Notes under the pieces: model-generated
Seen by the model: the letters and a program-made list of their open reading frames with translations, nothing else
Database searches by the model: none
Told to the model about the DNA's origin: nothing
Position numbers and translations under genes: made by a program
Assembly: GCA_963926475.1 (NCBI GenBank)
Contig: CAWUXE010000001.1
Location: forward strand, 91,857 to 155,856
Length of the DNA stretch: 64,000 nucleotides
Direction of reading: 5' to 3'
Origin: UBA2040 sp002384725
GTDB taxonomy: Bacteria; Bacteroidota; Bacteroidia; Flavobacteriales_D; Crocinitomicaceae
Shown: positions 1 to 8,888 of the stretch, one piece after another
Layout: each line of letters opens with the position of its first letter
Position numbering within the stretch: position 1 is the stretch's first letter

Positions 1-1
1 T

Positions 2-2758
2 GAATTGAAGGAAATGGTCATCGCTGAAGCGAACAAATCGTTGAATGCCGAAGTAGAATTAGGAGATTTCGACCTAACTTGGTTTAGTACTTTTCCGAAT
101 TTAACGGTGCAATTAATCGACACAAAAATTACAGGCAAAGGTGACTTTGGCGGCGTAGAATTAATTTACGCCAAAAAGATAAAGGCACAAGTCAAACTTT
201 GGGATGTTATCTCGGGAGACCAGATTGCGATACGAAACATTGAACTTGTTGAGCCACGCATTGATGTGAGAATACTAAAGGATGGTCGCGCAAATTATGA
301 TATAGTTAAACTCGATTCGTTGCTAACACCGGATGAGGTGGAAGAATCGTCGAGCTTTAAAATGAGTTTGCAAGGATACTCTGTCACGGATGGATACATT
401 CGTTATGATGACAGAGCTGGAGATATGTTTGCTGAAATTGTGAAATTGAATCACAATGGTAAAGGGGACATGACGGCTGACATCATTGATTTTGAGACGA
501 GTACACAAATGGACGAGTTGACGTATTCCATGAGCGGAATTCCTTATTTGACAAAAGTGAAGACCGATGCAGATATAGATTTGTTGATGGTATTCACCGA
601 GAAAACTTCCAAATACACGCTGAAAGACAACACTTTCAACCTCAATAATCTCAAATTTGCGTTGAACGGATTCTATGAAATGTTGGATGGATATGACAAC
701 ATGGATTTGAAATTGGATGCATCAAAAGCGACTTTCAAGGACTTTCTTTCTTTGATTCCTACTTTTTATCAATCTGGTTATGAAAGCATTGTAACCAAAG
801 GAAATTTGGCGATGAATGGTTTTGTGAAAGGAAAAATGGATGATGACAATATGCCAGGTTGGGATTTTAATTTATCCGTTGACAATGCGCAAATTAAATA
901 TCCTGATGTTCCTGGTTCTATAAACAATATTTTCCTGAAAGCAAGTTCGAAATTTGTCGGTGGAACAAATATGAATCTTATGACCGTTGATGTACCGAAA
1001 TTTCATGCAGATTTTGTTGGGAATGTCATTGACGCTAATTTGAAATTATCCAACATTGAGAAAGACCCTTTAATGGACACACGAATTATGGCAAAAGTAG
1101 ATTTGGCCACCTTAAAACAAGTGATACCCATGGCAGAAGGCGAAAGTTATAAAGGTAAACTGGATGCCGATGTAAGTTTGAAAGGATATTTAAGCGCCAT
1201 TGATAATGAAGATTATGACGCTTTCAATGCAACTGGATCTATCGAATTATCGAATATGAATTATACGTCAGCTGATTTGACTGCTGCAGTAGATATAAAA
1301 ACAATGATGCTGCGTTTTAATCCCCAAAATTTGACATTGGAAAATCTGGAAGCCAAAATGGGTAAATCTGATTTCAAGATGATGGGTACCATCGATAATT
1401 ATCTTGCCTACATGTTGCGAGATGAACTGTTAAAAGGTGATTTCGATTTCAGTTCTTCTAATTTAGATCTAGATGAATTTATGGGAACGACGCCAGCTTC
1501 AGACGGAATGGGTGCCGGAGAGGAAGCGCAAAGCGAACCCATTTTGATCCCTGATAATTTAGATTTCAACATAAACACCAACATTGCCAATATGAGTTAT
1601 GATGGCATGACCTACAAGAATGTTTCCGGTGGTGTCCGTATGAAAGACGAAGAAGCCATTTTAGACAATATCACCTTAAATACTTTAGGTGGAACGGTTG
1701 GGTTAAAAGGAAATTATAATTCAGCGAATCCGAATCAGCCCAAACTTGATTTTGGATTCAGTTTAAAAGAAATAGATATTCAACAATTAGCTGCTAATTT
1801 TATTACAATAGACAAGTTGGCTCCGATCGCTAAATACACCCAGGGCAAAATTTCAACCAATTTCAACATGAACACTTTGTTGCAGCCATCTTTAGAACCA
1901 ATTTATAGTTCACTGACTGGCGGAGGAGATTTGTTTACAAGTACTGTGAAAATTACGGGATTCAAACCTTTGGAGAAATTAGGCGAGTCATTGAAGATGG
2001 ACAATATCGCAACCCAAACAATCAAGGATTTAAAAACATTCTTCCAATTTAAAGATGGGAAAGTGAATTTATCGAAACCATTCGTTACAAAACTTGGGAA
2101 AATAGAATCAGAAATTTCAGGCTATAGTTCTTTTGAACAAGACATCAACTACGATATCAAAATGATGGTTCCGAAGAGTGAACTGCCAAAATCTTTGCTG
2201 GCTAAAGCTGAACAAGGAATTGCGAAACTGAATTCACTTACTCCAAAATTGAATGTTGCTGCCTTGCCCGATTTCATTCCAGTAACTGTAAAAGTGCTAG
2301 GAAAAGTGAACGATCCAAAAATTACGACAGATTTCAAAGAAGCGATTATGAAAGCGACTGGAAGTGTGAAGGATAAACTAATTAAAACAGGAACAGACTT
2401 ACTGAATACGGCCAAAGATTCCGTTAAAACTGTCATAAAAGACAAAGTAATTGAAGTTCGAGAAGATTTGAATGCGAAGAAACAGGCCATCATGGATGAT
2501 GCAAAAGTTCAAGCAGACAAAATAAGAGCGGAAGGTAAGAAACAAGCAGATGCGGCTAGAGCTGCTGCCAATTCTAAGATTGATAAATTAGTTGCTGAAG
2601 CAGGCAACAATCCAATCAAGAAAAAAGCCGCTGAGTTGGCTGGAAACAAATTGAAAAAAGACGCTGATGAGAAAGCTTCCAAAATTGAATCTGCCGCCAA
2701 TAATAAGGCTGATGATTTGATGGATGCTGCGCAGAAAAAAGCGGATGCGATTAAATAA
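2..2758 (+). CDS. AsmA family protein, 5' end outside window
   Basis: The reading frame is open at the window edge, so the true start and the expected N-terminal membrane anchor lie upstream. The visible 917 residues show the AsmA pattern near the start (conversion of an anchor-proximal beta region with LIDTKITG and IRNIELVEPRIDVRI) followed by long repeating beta-rich stretches, as in AsmA/TamB-like envelope proteins that act between inner and outer membranes. The family is linked to outer-membrane biogenesis and lipid transport. The last roughly 130 residues change character to a Lys/Ala/Asp-rich helical tail (KADAIK at the very end) that looks like an amphipathic or coiled-coil extension. 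Family assignment is fairly sure; the specific role is not known. Confidence 0.8.
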   Translation, partial: ELKEMVIAEANKSLNAEVELGDFDLTWFSTFPNLTVQLIDTKITGKGDFGGVELIYAKKIKAQVKLWDVISGDQIAIRNIELVEPRIDVRILKDGRANYDIVKLDSLLTPDEVEESSSFKMSLQGYSVTDGYIRYDDRAGDMFAEIVKLNHNGKGDMTADIIDFETSTQMDELTYSMSGIPYLTKVKTDADIDLLMVFTEKTSKYTLKDNTFNLNNLKFALNGFYEMLDGYDNMDLKLDASKATFKDFLSLIPTFYQSGYESIVTKGNLAMNGFVKGKMDDDNMPGWDFNLSVDNAQIKYPDVPGSINNIFLKASSKFVGGTNMNLMTVDVPKFHADFVGNVIDANLKLSNIEKDPLMDTRIMAKVDLATLKQVIPMAEGESYKGKLDADVSLKGYLSAIDNEDYDAFNATGSIELSNMNYTSADLTAAVDIKTMMLRFNPQNLTLENLEAKMGKSDFKMMGTIDNYLAYMLRDELLKGDFDFSSSNLDLDEFMGTTPASDGMGAGEEAQSEPILIPDNLDFNINTNIANMSYDGMTYKNVSGGVRMKDEEAILDNITLNTLGGTVGLKGNYNSANPNQPKLDFGFSLKEIDIQQLAANFITIDKLAPIAKYTQGKISTNFNMNTLLQPSLEPIYSSLTGGGDLFTSTVKITGFKPLEKLGESLKMDNIATQTIKDLKTFFQFKDGKVNLSKPFVTKLGKIESEISGYSSFEQDINYDIKMMVPKSELPKSLLAKAEQGIAKLNSLTPKLNVAALPDFIPVTVKVLGKVNDPKITTDFKEAIMKATGSVKDKLIKTGTDLLNTAKDSVKTVIKDKVIEVREDLNAKKQAIMDDAKVQADKIRAEGKKQADAARAAANSKIDKLVAEAGNNPIKKKAAELAGNKLKKDADEKASKIESAANNKADDLMDAAQKKADAIK

Positions 2759-2815
2759 CATTGACCACTAACGTTGACCATTGACCAATTTGCGCTTCGG
2801 TCAACAGTCAATATG
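2759..2815. repeat. TTGACC-rich intergenic repeat with short hairpin
   Basis: Just after the AsmA stop, TTGACC occurs at 2761, 2774 and 2781 and its complement GGTCAA at 2799, giving a possible hairpin TTGACC (2781-2786) / GGTCAA (2799-2804). There is no T-run, so a classic terminator is not supported. Short degenerate direct and inverted repeats of this type may recur in intergenic DNA of this genome; only one copy is seen here. Confidence 0.35.
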
Positions 2816-2848
2816 TAAGTTTAAACATCCCAACTCGACTAAATAAAA

Positions 2849-3019
2849 ATGGTTTTTGGCATTCCTTTTCCTTTAGCGCTTGTCGCACCAGCTTTTGTCC
2901 TTGCCGCCATTAATTATTGGTATTGGAGCAAAAAAGGATATAAGTCTTTGGGGACATTCATTATTGGTGTTTTTGCGATGTACGGTTTGCTCTATTATTT
3001 GACGAAGGCTTTTGTGTAA
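2849..3019 (+). CDS. small hydrophobic membrane protein (56 aa)
   Basis: An ATG-started frame encodes 56 residues with two hydrophobic segments: roughly residues 3-22 (ending FVLAAINYW) and 34-52 (FIIGVFAMYGLLYYL), separated by a short basic loop WSKKGYKS. This is the layout of a two-helix membrane microprotein. It lies alone between the AsmA-like gene and the EI24 gene, with 29 nt upstream free for the preceding spacer and 84 nt downstream. The reverse strand has a 61-residue frame over the same bases, but it has no recognisable signal. No family is recognised. The call rests on hydrophobicity, the loop charge and position only. Confidence 0.5.
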   Translation: MVFGIPFPLALVAPAFVLAAINYWYWSKKGYKSLGTFIIGVFAMYGLLYYLTKAFV

Positions 3020-3103
3020 TTTATTCGGTAAAACGCATATCCCTTCGATGAATGGCATCTTTTAACTTCTCAAAATTTGTATTTTCGTTAAAATTATCAA
3101 TTG

Positions 3104-3844
3104 ATGAAAACCATAGGACATCATTTCACCGCATTTCAATGGGCTTTACAACAGTTTTCTAAGGGCAAATTCTTACTGTATTTTATCCCAGGACTTTTAA
3201 TTGCGTTAGGTTTTTGGTACTTAGAAACATGGGCACATGGTTTTATTGGCGAAGGTGAGAGCAATGGTTGGTGGAACAGTATTGTTTCAGGTACAGGAAC
3301 TGTACTCGAATTTATTTTCAAACAAATTGCTATATTTTTCATTCTGACCGTGCTTTCTCCAGTGAATACTTTTCTATCCGAAGCAGTAGACAACGAACTT
3401 ACAGGAAAGGCTGTAGGATTTGACTTTATTCGCTTTTTTAACGACTTTATTCGAATGATTTTTGTGGTTATTATCGCGGTTTTTTTTGAATTCCTGTTTA
3501 TGGGTGTTTGGGCAATTTTCGCGTGGATATTCAGCCTTCAAGTCCTGAACCCAGCGGTTTTCTTTTTAAGCGCCTCCTTCTTCTATGGTTTTGCCTTTTA
3601 TGATTACAGTTTGGAAAGGTATGAAATAGGTTTGGGCGGAAGTTTTCGCTTTTGCAAAAAATATTTTTTACCTACCTTAGTAACGGGAATCATTTTCATG
3701 GGATTGTACTATATTCCCATCGTCGGATTAGCAATTGCCCCTGTTTTAGCAACTGTCATTTCCACTCATGTATTTCTAAAATCAACTGGAAGACTTGATC
3801 AGATTAAACAACAAAAAGTAAACGAAGCGAATGAAACTGTTTGA
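3104..3844 (+). CDS. EI24 domain-containing (CysZ-like) membrane protein
   Basis: A 246-residue polytopic membrane protein with about five to six hydrophobic segments (for example residues near 25-43, 70-90, 120-145, 150-170 and 195-220). The motifs LSPVNTFLSEAVDNELTG and SLERYEIGLGGSFRFCKKY match the EI24/CysZ superfamily, whose best known member is a sulfate permease; many Bacteroidota members have no proven substrate. A TTG lies three bases upstream at 3101, but the ATG at 3104 is the more likely start. Its 3' end overlaps mutA by 14 nt, so the two are probably co-translated, although a functional link with methylmalonyl-CoA mutase is not evident. Confidence 0.75.
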   Translation: MKTIGHHFTAFQWALQQFSKGKFLLYFIPGLLIALGFWYLETWAHGFIGEGESNGWWNSIVSGTGTVLEFIFKQIAIFFILTVLSPVNTFLSEAVDNELTGKAVGFDFIRFFNDFIRMIFVVIIAVFFEFLFMGVWAIFAWIFSLQVLNPAVFFLSASFFYGFAFYDYSLERYEIGLGGSFRFCKKYFLPTLVTGIIFMGLYYIPIVGLAIAPVLATVISTHVFLKSTGRLDQIKQQKVNEANETV

Positions 3845-5144
3845 TGAATTTTCTCCCCAATCCATTGAAGAATGGAAATCCAAAGTAGAACACGAACTGA
3901 AAGGTTTGTCGTTTACCAATAAATTGATTCAAAAAGATGAAATTGAAGGTTTATCGTATTCAAAATACGCCAATAAACCAAGTGCAGATTCTGCTAGAGT
4001 CAATTATACACGAGCCGCTCGCTCTAGAAATAACGATTGGCAAATTGGAAAACGGATAGAAGTCAAGGACGAAAAAATCGCGAATAAAATGGCGCTAGAA
4101 GCATTAGAACAAGGTGCGACTTCTCTAACATTCGTGCTTCAGAAAAAAGCAATTTTGTGGTCGGCACTTTTCGAAAACATAGAACTCGATTTCATCGAAT
4201 CGCAATTTGAAACCTTGGATGCAGATCAAGTCAAAAGATTAACTCTGGCATTTCCAAAATTTTCGATAAAGCCATTGATATTCTTGAATGATCCAATTGG
4301 CAGTAACACAGAAATATATGTTCCTCAACCCCATCAGGCCGGACAGGTGTTTTTCAAAGTAAATGCTTACGGAATACATCAATGTGGAGGAAATGCAACG
4401 GAAGAAATCGCCTTTGCACTTTCCATGGGACACGAATATATTCATCGATTGATGGAATCTGGTTTTTCAATTGATGAAGCATCAGCCATGATTCGTTTTT
4501 ACTTCGGAATTGGTGCCAAATACTTCGTCGAAACGACAAAATTCAGAGTATTTAGAAAACTGTGGGCAAATGTTATTGAAGCCTATTCTCCAAAAGAAAA
4601 TTTTAGTTACGCTTGTTATATCTATGCACAAACTGGATTCGTCAACAAATCAGTGAAAGATCCATACACCAATTTATTACGACAAACGACGGAAGCAATG
4701 TCGGCTGTTTTGGGTGGAGTAAATGAACTTATCGTCCGCTCCTATGACGAATTCGCTCAAACCAAGGAATCGGAATTGAGCAATAGAATGGCATTGAATA
4801 TTTCGAACATCTTGAAAGAAGAAAGCTACATGGACAAAGTAATTGATCCTCTTGGCGGCAGTTTTAGCATAGAAGATTTAACGATCAAAATGGAAGAGAA
4901 CGCCTGGAAATTGTTTCAGAGAGTTGAAAACATTGGCAGCTTTACAACTTCCGATAAAAATGAAACCTTGATTAAAAGTGTAGTTGAAACAGCAAAAAAA
5001 CGCATCGAAGCATTTCATTCATCCGAAAGAATTCTAATTGGCGTGAACAAATACCCGAACCCGGGTGAAAAGGAAAATCATTGGCTTGAGCTTCCCCAAT
5101 ATTTAGGCCTAGAAGCATTAATTCTTGAAAAACACTTGGCATGA
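3831..5144 (+). CDS. mutA: methylmalonyl-CoA mutase small (beta) subunit
   Basis: This 437-residue protein is the catalytically silent partner of the B12-dependent mutase that interconverts succinyl-CoA and (R)-methylmalonyl-CoA. It carries the TIM-barrel half, with FGIGAKYFVETTKFRVFRKLW and the DPLGGS-type motif near its C-terminus. The cobalamin-binding domain is absent: the protein ends soon after the barrel (LGLEALILEKHLA). Small subunits of other lineages are longer and keep a degenerate B12 domain, whereas the short form is common in Flavobacteriia. It overlaps the EI24 gene by 14 nt upstream and mutB by 4 nt (ATGA) downstream, consistent with translational coupling and heterodimer formation. 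Confidence 0.92.
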   Translation: MKLFDEFSPQSIEEWKSKVEHELKGLSFTNKLIQKDEIEGLSYSKYANKPSADSARVNYTRAARSRNNDWQIGKRIEVKDEKIANKMALEALEQGATSLTFVLQKKAILWSALFENIELDFIESQFETLDADQVKRLTLAFPKFSIKPLIFLNDPIGSNTEIYVPQPHQAGQVFFKVNAYGIHQCGGNATEEIAFALSMGHEYIHRLMESGFSIDEASAMIRFYFGIGAKYFVETTKFRVFRKLWANVIEAYSPKENFSYACYIYAQTGFVNKSVKDPYTNLLRQTTEAMSAVLGGVNELIVRSYDEFAQTKESELSNRMALNISNILKEESYMDKVIDPLGGSFSIEDLTIKMEENAWKLFQRVENIGSFTTSDKNETLIKSVVETAKKRIEAFHSSERILIGVNKYPNPGEKENHWLELPQYLGLEALILEKHLA

Positions 5145-7270
5145 AAAGAATAGACTTTCAATATATTAGTCCCAAAACAATAGAGAGTAATTCTTCGAAG
5201 CAAGAAGTTATTTTCGACACGGCTGAAAAAATTTCCCTGAAAAATTATTATACATCAAAAGATATTGAGAATACGGAGCACCGTAAATTTGGCGCAGGTG
5301 TTTCGCCCTTTTTACGCGGACCGTATGCAAGTATGTACGCTATTCGGCCGTGGACTATTCGTCAATATGCTGGTTTTTCAACTGCAGAAGATTCCAATGC
5401 TTTTTACAGAAGAAATTTAGCAGCGGGACAAAAAGGGCTTTCTGTCGCTTTTGATTTAGCTACGCACCGTGGATATGATTCCGATCATGAACGTGTACAG
5501 GGCGACGTCGGAAAAGCCGGAGTTGCTATCGACAGCATTGCCGACATGAAGATCTTATTCGATCAAATTCCGTTGGATGAAATGTCTGTTTCTATGACAA
5601 TGAATGGTGCTGTAGTTCCAATTATGGCCTTTTATATCATTGCTGCTGAAGAACAAGGAGTTGATATTAGTAAATTGTCTGGTACGATTCAAAATGACAT
5701 ACTCAAGGAGTTTATGGTGCGAAACACCTACATCTATCCTCCTGCTCCATCCATGCGGATTATTGCGGATATATTCGAATACACTTCGAAACACATGCCC
5801 AAGTTTAACTCGATTTCTATTTCGGGTTATCATATGCAAGAAGCCGGAGCGACCGCTGCAATTGAGTTGGCTTACACTTTGGCCGATGGCTTGGAATATT
5901 TAAGAGCAGGAATCAAAGCAGAAATGCCGATTGATACTTTCGCTCCACGCTTGAGTTTCTTCTGGGCCATAGGGATGAATCATCATATGGAAATTGCCAA
6001 ATTGCGCGCCGGACGTTTGCTTTGGGCAAAATTGGTGAATCAATTCAAACCAGAAAGCGAAAAATCATTGGCTTTGCGGACGCATTGTCAAACTTCTGGC
6101 TGGTCACTCACCGAGCAAGATCCATTCAACAATGTAGCACGAACATGCATTGAAGCATTAGCAGCAGCTCTTGGTGGAACACAATCTTTGCACACGAATG
6201 CCTTAGACGAAGCGATAGCTTTACCGACTGATTTTTCTGCACGAATTGCACGAAATACGCAGATTTATTTGCAACAAGAAACAGGTATCACAGATTTTAT
6301 CGATCCATACGGCGGTAGTTATTATGTCGAGAAATTAACCGAAGAATTGGTGACTGAAGCTTGGAAACTAATTGAAGAAGTCGAAGAACTGGGGGGCATG
6401 GCAAAAGCGATTGAATCAGGTGTTCCGAAAATGAGAATCGAAGAAGCAGCTGCAAGAAAACAAGCTAAAATTGATTCGAATAAGGATATAATCGTGGGGG
6501 TGAATCGCTTCCAATTGGAGAAAGAAAGCGATATGGAAATCTTGGAGGTAGATAATTCTGCCGTTCGAGATTCACAAATCGAACGATTGAATGTTTTGCG
6601 CGCCAATCGTGATGAGACAAAAACACAAGCATCACTAAAACGATTAGAAAACTCGGCGAAAGATGGCTCAGGAAATCTTTTGGAATTGGCGGTGGATTGT
6701 GCAAGAGAGCGAGCGACACTAGGCGAAATAACGCAAGCTATGGAAAAAACGTTCGGTCGATACCAAGCCACCATTCGCTCAATAAGTGGTGTTTATTCAA
6801 CAGAAGCTATGAAGGACAAAGATTTTGAAAAGGCTCGAGAATTGGCAAACGAATTCAGTACTTTGGAGGGAAGAAGACCACGCATCATGGTGGCAAAAAT
6901 GGGACAAGATGGACACGACAGAGGTGCCAAGGTAATTGCTACTTCATTCGCCGACATTGGTTTTGACGTTGATATAGGTCCGTTATTTCAAACACCAAAA
7001 GAAGCGGCCAAACAAGCTGTTGAAAATGATGTTCATATACTTGGCGTGTCTAGTCTTGCTGCTGGTCATAAAACGCTAGTTCCGCAAGTTATTGCTGAAT
7101 TAAAAGCAATGGGACGTGAAGATATTATGGTTATCGCCGGAGGAGTAATTCCGAAACAAGATTATGATTTCTTGTTCGATGCAGGGGTTTTTGGAGTCTT
7201 TGGGCCAGGCACAAAAATATCCAGGGCAGCCATTGAGATTTTAGATTTACTCATAGAAAGTGCTAAATAG
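5141..7270 (+). CDS. mutB: methylmalonyl-CoA mutase large (alpha) subunit
   Basis: The 709-residue catalytic subunit has the full architecture: N-terminal TIM barrel with RPWTIRQYAGFSTAEDSN and SVSMTMNGAV, the DPYGGS motif, then the C-terminal cobalamin domain. The B12-binding motif DGHDRGA is at residues 590-596, with His592 as the expected lower cobalt ligand, followed by the GGVIP loop. It converts (R)-methylmalonyl-CoA and succinyl-CoA, linking propionyl-CoA from odd-chain fatty acids and branched amino acids to the TCA cycle. The length is normal for the family. The start overlaps the mutA stop by 4 nt. No MeaB/ArgK chaperone gene or epimerase is found next to it in this window. Confidence 0.96.
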   Translation: MKRIDFQYISPKTIESNSSKQEVIFDTAEKISLKNYYTSKDIENTEHRKFGAGVSPFLRGPYASMYAIRPWTIRQYAGFSTAEDSNAFYRRNLAAGQKGLSVAFDLATHRGYDSDHERVQGDVGKAGVAIDSIADMKILFDQIPLDEMSVSMTMNGAVVPIMAFYIIAAEEQGVDISKLSGTIQNDILKEFMVRNTYIYPPAPSMRIIADIFEYTSKHMPKFNSISISGYHMQEAGATAAIELAYTLADGLEYLRAGIKAEMPIDTFAPRLSFFWAIGMNHHMEIAKLRAGRLLWAKLVNQFKPESEKSLALRTHCQTSGWSLTEQDPFNNVARTCIEALAAALGGTQSLHTNALDEAIALPTDFSARIARNTQIYLQQETGITDFIDPYGGSYYVEKLTEELVTEAWKLIEEVEELGGMAKAIESGVPKMRIEEAAARKQAKIDSNKDIIVGVNRFQLEKESDMEILEVDNSAVRDSQIERLNVLRANRDETKTQASLKRLENSAKDGSGNLLELAVDCARERATLGEITQAMEKTFGRYQATIRSISGVYSTEAMKDKDFEKARELANEFSTLEGRRPRIMVAKMGQDGHDRGAKVIATSFADIGFDVDIGPLFQTPKEAAKQAVENDVHILGVSSLAAGHKTLVPQVIAELKAMGREDIMVIAGGVIPKQDYDFLFDAGVFGVFGPGTKISRAAIEILDLLIESAK

Positions 7271-7284
7271 ACGATTTTATTCCA

Positions 7285-7292
7285 TATTTTTG
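7285..7292 (+). promoter_or_regulatory. -7 promoter element TATTTTTG upstream of secreted protein gene
   Basis: TATTTTTG matches the Bacteroidota consensus TAnnTTTG exactly and lies in the mutB downstream spacer, 64 nt before the next ATG. No convincing -33 element is seen. It would give the secreted-protein gene its own promoter. Confidence 0.4.
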
Positions 7293-7356
7293 GAGTAAGA
7301 CTAGGTTTAGGCACGAATGTTGTCCTTCTCCATTCAAAACAATAAAACAAAAACAA

Positions 7357-8082
7357 ATGAAAGCATTATTAATCCTCTTTGTAGGAATATTTTTATCCTT
7401 CGGGGCACAAGCTCAAGCACCAGATTTCGATGATTTAAAAATATTGAACGCCGATTACGATTACGAGAGGTTAGTTCGTCAATGTGAAAAATACATGGAT
7501 AAAGACGATACGAAAAAGAACCCATTCGTCTACCTCTGGATGACAAAAGCACTTTATGGTATCGATATTTCAGGAAGCGATAATGAAAATTTCAAAAATG
7601 CCTTCAAGGATGGCCTCGGGTATTTGGGAAAATGTTTTAAATATGATGAGGACGGAGAAGTTCAAGCTGAACACGACGAATTTATTGACGAATTCAGTAT
7701 GGCTTGTGTAGAACGTATTTTAAATGACATTAGCGTTGGTGATTACCGAAAAGCATTCGGATGGAATATCAAATACAAAAAAATTGCTCGAAATCCTGCT
7801 GGAATGAACTTCATGGATGGAGCTTGTAAATACAGAAATTCGGATAAAAGTGGTGCAAACGCTGCTTGGAAATTAGCGAACAATGAATTAGAAGACGTGA
7901 CTTCAATTGAAGATTGGGCCGTTGCTGATATCGCTCTTCTTAAACACGGTGTTATTCAAACTGCCGAGGCGATGATCTCTGGGAAACAGCTAGAAAAAGC
8001 AAAGGAATTAATGAATAAAGTTGCACCTTGGTTTGAAGATGATGATGATTTTCAAGCACAGTACGACAAAATCGTGAACTAA
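7357..8082 (+). CDS. secreted protein of unknown function
   Basis: The 241-residue protein begins with a clear signal peptide (Lys2, hydrophobic core LLILFVGIFLSFG, cleavage likely after AQAQA), so it is exported to the periplasm or beyond. The mature part is mostly helical and acidic, with alternating aromatic and Leu positions that recall TPR-like folds, and it ends in a DDDD-containing stretch followed by a short helix. It has no T9SS sorting domain. It stands as its own unit between mutB and a good terminator at 8106. No precise family is recognised; proteins of this kind occur widely as hypotheticals in Flavobacteriales. Confidence 0.65.
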   Translation: MKALLILFVGIFLSFGAQAQAPDFDDLKILNADYDYERLVRQCEKYMDKDDTKKNPFVYLWMTKALYGIDISGSDNENFKNAFKDGLGYLGKCFKYDEDGEVQAEHDEFIDEFSMACVERILNDISVGDYRKAFGWNIKYKKIARNPAGMNFMDGACKYRNSDKSGANAAWKLANNELEDVTSIEDWAVADIALLKHGVIQTAEAMISGKQLEKAKELMNKVAPWFEDDDDFQAQYDKIVN

Positions 8083-8105
8083 TTACAAGCACTCAAAACA
8101 TTTGA

Positions 8106-8139
8106 AAGCCTATTGCAATATTGTGATAGGCTTTTTTTA
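8106..8139. terminator. intrinsic terminator, partly bidirectional
   Basis: AGCCTAT (8107-8113) pairs with ATAGGCT (8126-8132), and seven T follow on the plus strand (8132-8138). The loop can pair further because CAATATTG is self-complementary. It ends the secreted-protein gene; the T-run also forms part of the stop codon of the convergent gene at 8137. Confidence 0.8.
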
Positions 8140-8526
8140 TAGTGAATCCGAAAACCGCTGGATAAGCATTTGATGTATTCTCTTTTTATACTCCTTGCTA
8201 TTCTGATTGAAAATCTGCAATTCGTCAGAGGTGAGATAACCAAGAATCATCCCTAACAAAATTCCTTTTAATAGCGGCTGTTGCAAATAAATTCGAATTC
8301 TTTCAAAAAAAACAACTCGTTTATCCTTGTATTTCTGCACCGCATCAAAATTAGGTTGGGCTTGAATGAAATCCATCAAAAGATTATGCTGAAGCTTAAA
8401 AATAGGTCTTAGCGTTTCATTCTGAAAGGTTTCGATCTCTGTTTTCGAACCTTCGTCAATAATATATAATTCGGGACGTAGCTCTTTTAAAGCTTTGTCT
8501 TCACGACACTCGTTGTATTCTACCAT
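8137..8526 (-). CDS. conserved flavobacterial hypothetical protein (often mislabelled glyoxalase)
   Basis: A 129-residue, mainly helical soluble protein. The stretch FQNETLRPIFKLQHNLL followed by a helix-rich second half and a GMILGYLTSDEL-like segment resembles a small family common in Flavobacteriia that databases frequently name glyoxalase. I see no VOC-fold metal-binding residues that would support that enzyme name. The gene is monocistronic, starts at an ATG whose upstream sequence is a 360-nt gap, and converges on the secreted-protein gene with a shared terminator. The function is unknown. The reading frame is supported by normal composition and plausible family resemblance rather than by a motif of known activity. 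Confidence 0.6.
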   Translation of the reverse strand: MVEYNECREDKALKELRPELYIIDEGSKTEIETFQNETLRPIFKLQHNLLMDFIQAQPNFDAVQKYKDKRVVFFERIRIYLQQPLLKGILLGMILGYLTSDELQIFNQNSKEYKKRIHQMLIQRFSDSL

Positions 8527-8888
8527 AATGAAAAAAAGAAAAAAAACCCATGCAGTACAGTTTCTGGAAGCTTCAGAAAACAGGTTTAGAATTGCCAGAA
8601 ATCTTTGTAATCCGCTGAAAGATAGTTCTTTACCTTGAAAGGTTTACGGCCCGCCATTGAAATCTTGAGACTCTCCTTAATGTAAGATTTTAACCTCCAA
8701 ATTTTAATCTACATGGGCGTTCGAATAAACGAACTACGACTTTCTTACACTCACAGTGTGAAGTCGATAAGTAAATGTCGTAAATTTTAGGGATAAAAAA
8801 AAGAATTGTCTATAAATAAAAAAGGAGAAAGAACAAGAAGTGAGATCTCATGGACAATAGAACGTTAAAAAGAAAATAATTGTATATT
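8527..8888. other. 362-nt intergenic region, no gene seen
   Basis: This stretch lies between two minus-strand genes. A plus-strand frame of 36 codons at 8528-8638 (MKKRKKTHAVQ...) lacks any supporting signal. A short inverted element CACTCACAGTGTG (8750-8762) is visible. No tRNA or rRNA shape and no clear TAnnTTTG element next to the 8526 start was found. A small RNA is possible but nothing supports one specifically. Confidence 0.4.

Noticed and set aside
2149..2811. two long minus-strand frames at the end of the AsmA-like gene
   Set aside because: They are mirror frames of the repetitive Lys/Ala-rich tail and show low-complexity Ala/Ser/Phe sequence only.
6322..6774. 150-codon minus-strand frame in mutB
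   Set aside because: Shadow of the mutB B12-domain linker; no domain.
8137..8526. glyoxalase activity for the 129-residue protein
   Set aside because: No VOC-type metal ligands or betaalphabetabetabeta pattern are visible; the database name is probably a propagated error.
8528..8638. 36-codon plus-strand frame MKKRKKTHAVQ
   Set aside because: Too short, without signal, motif or neighbouring support; treated as part of an unexplained gap.
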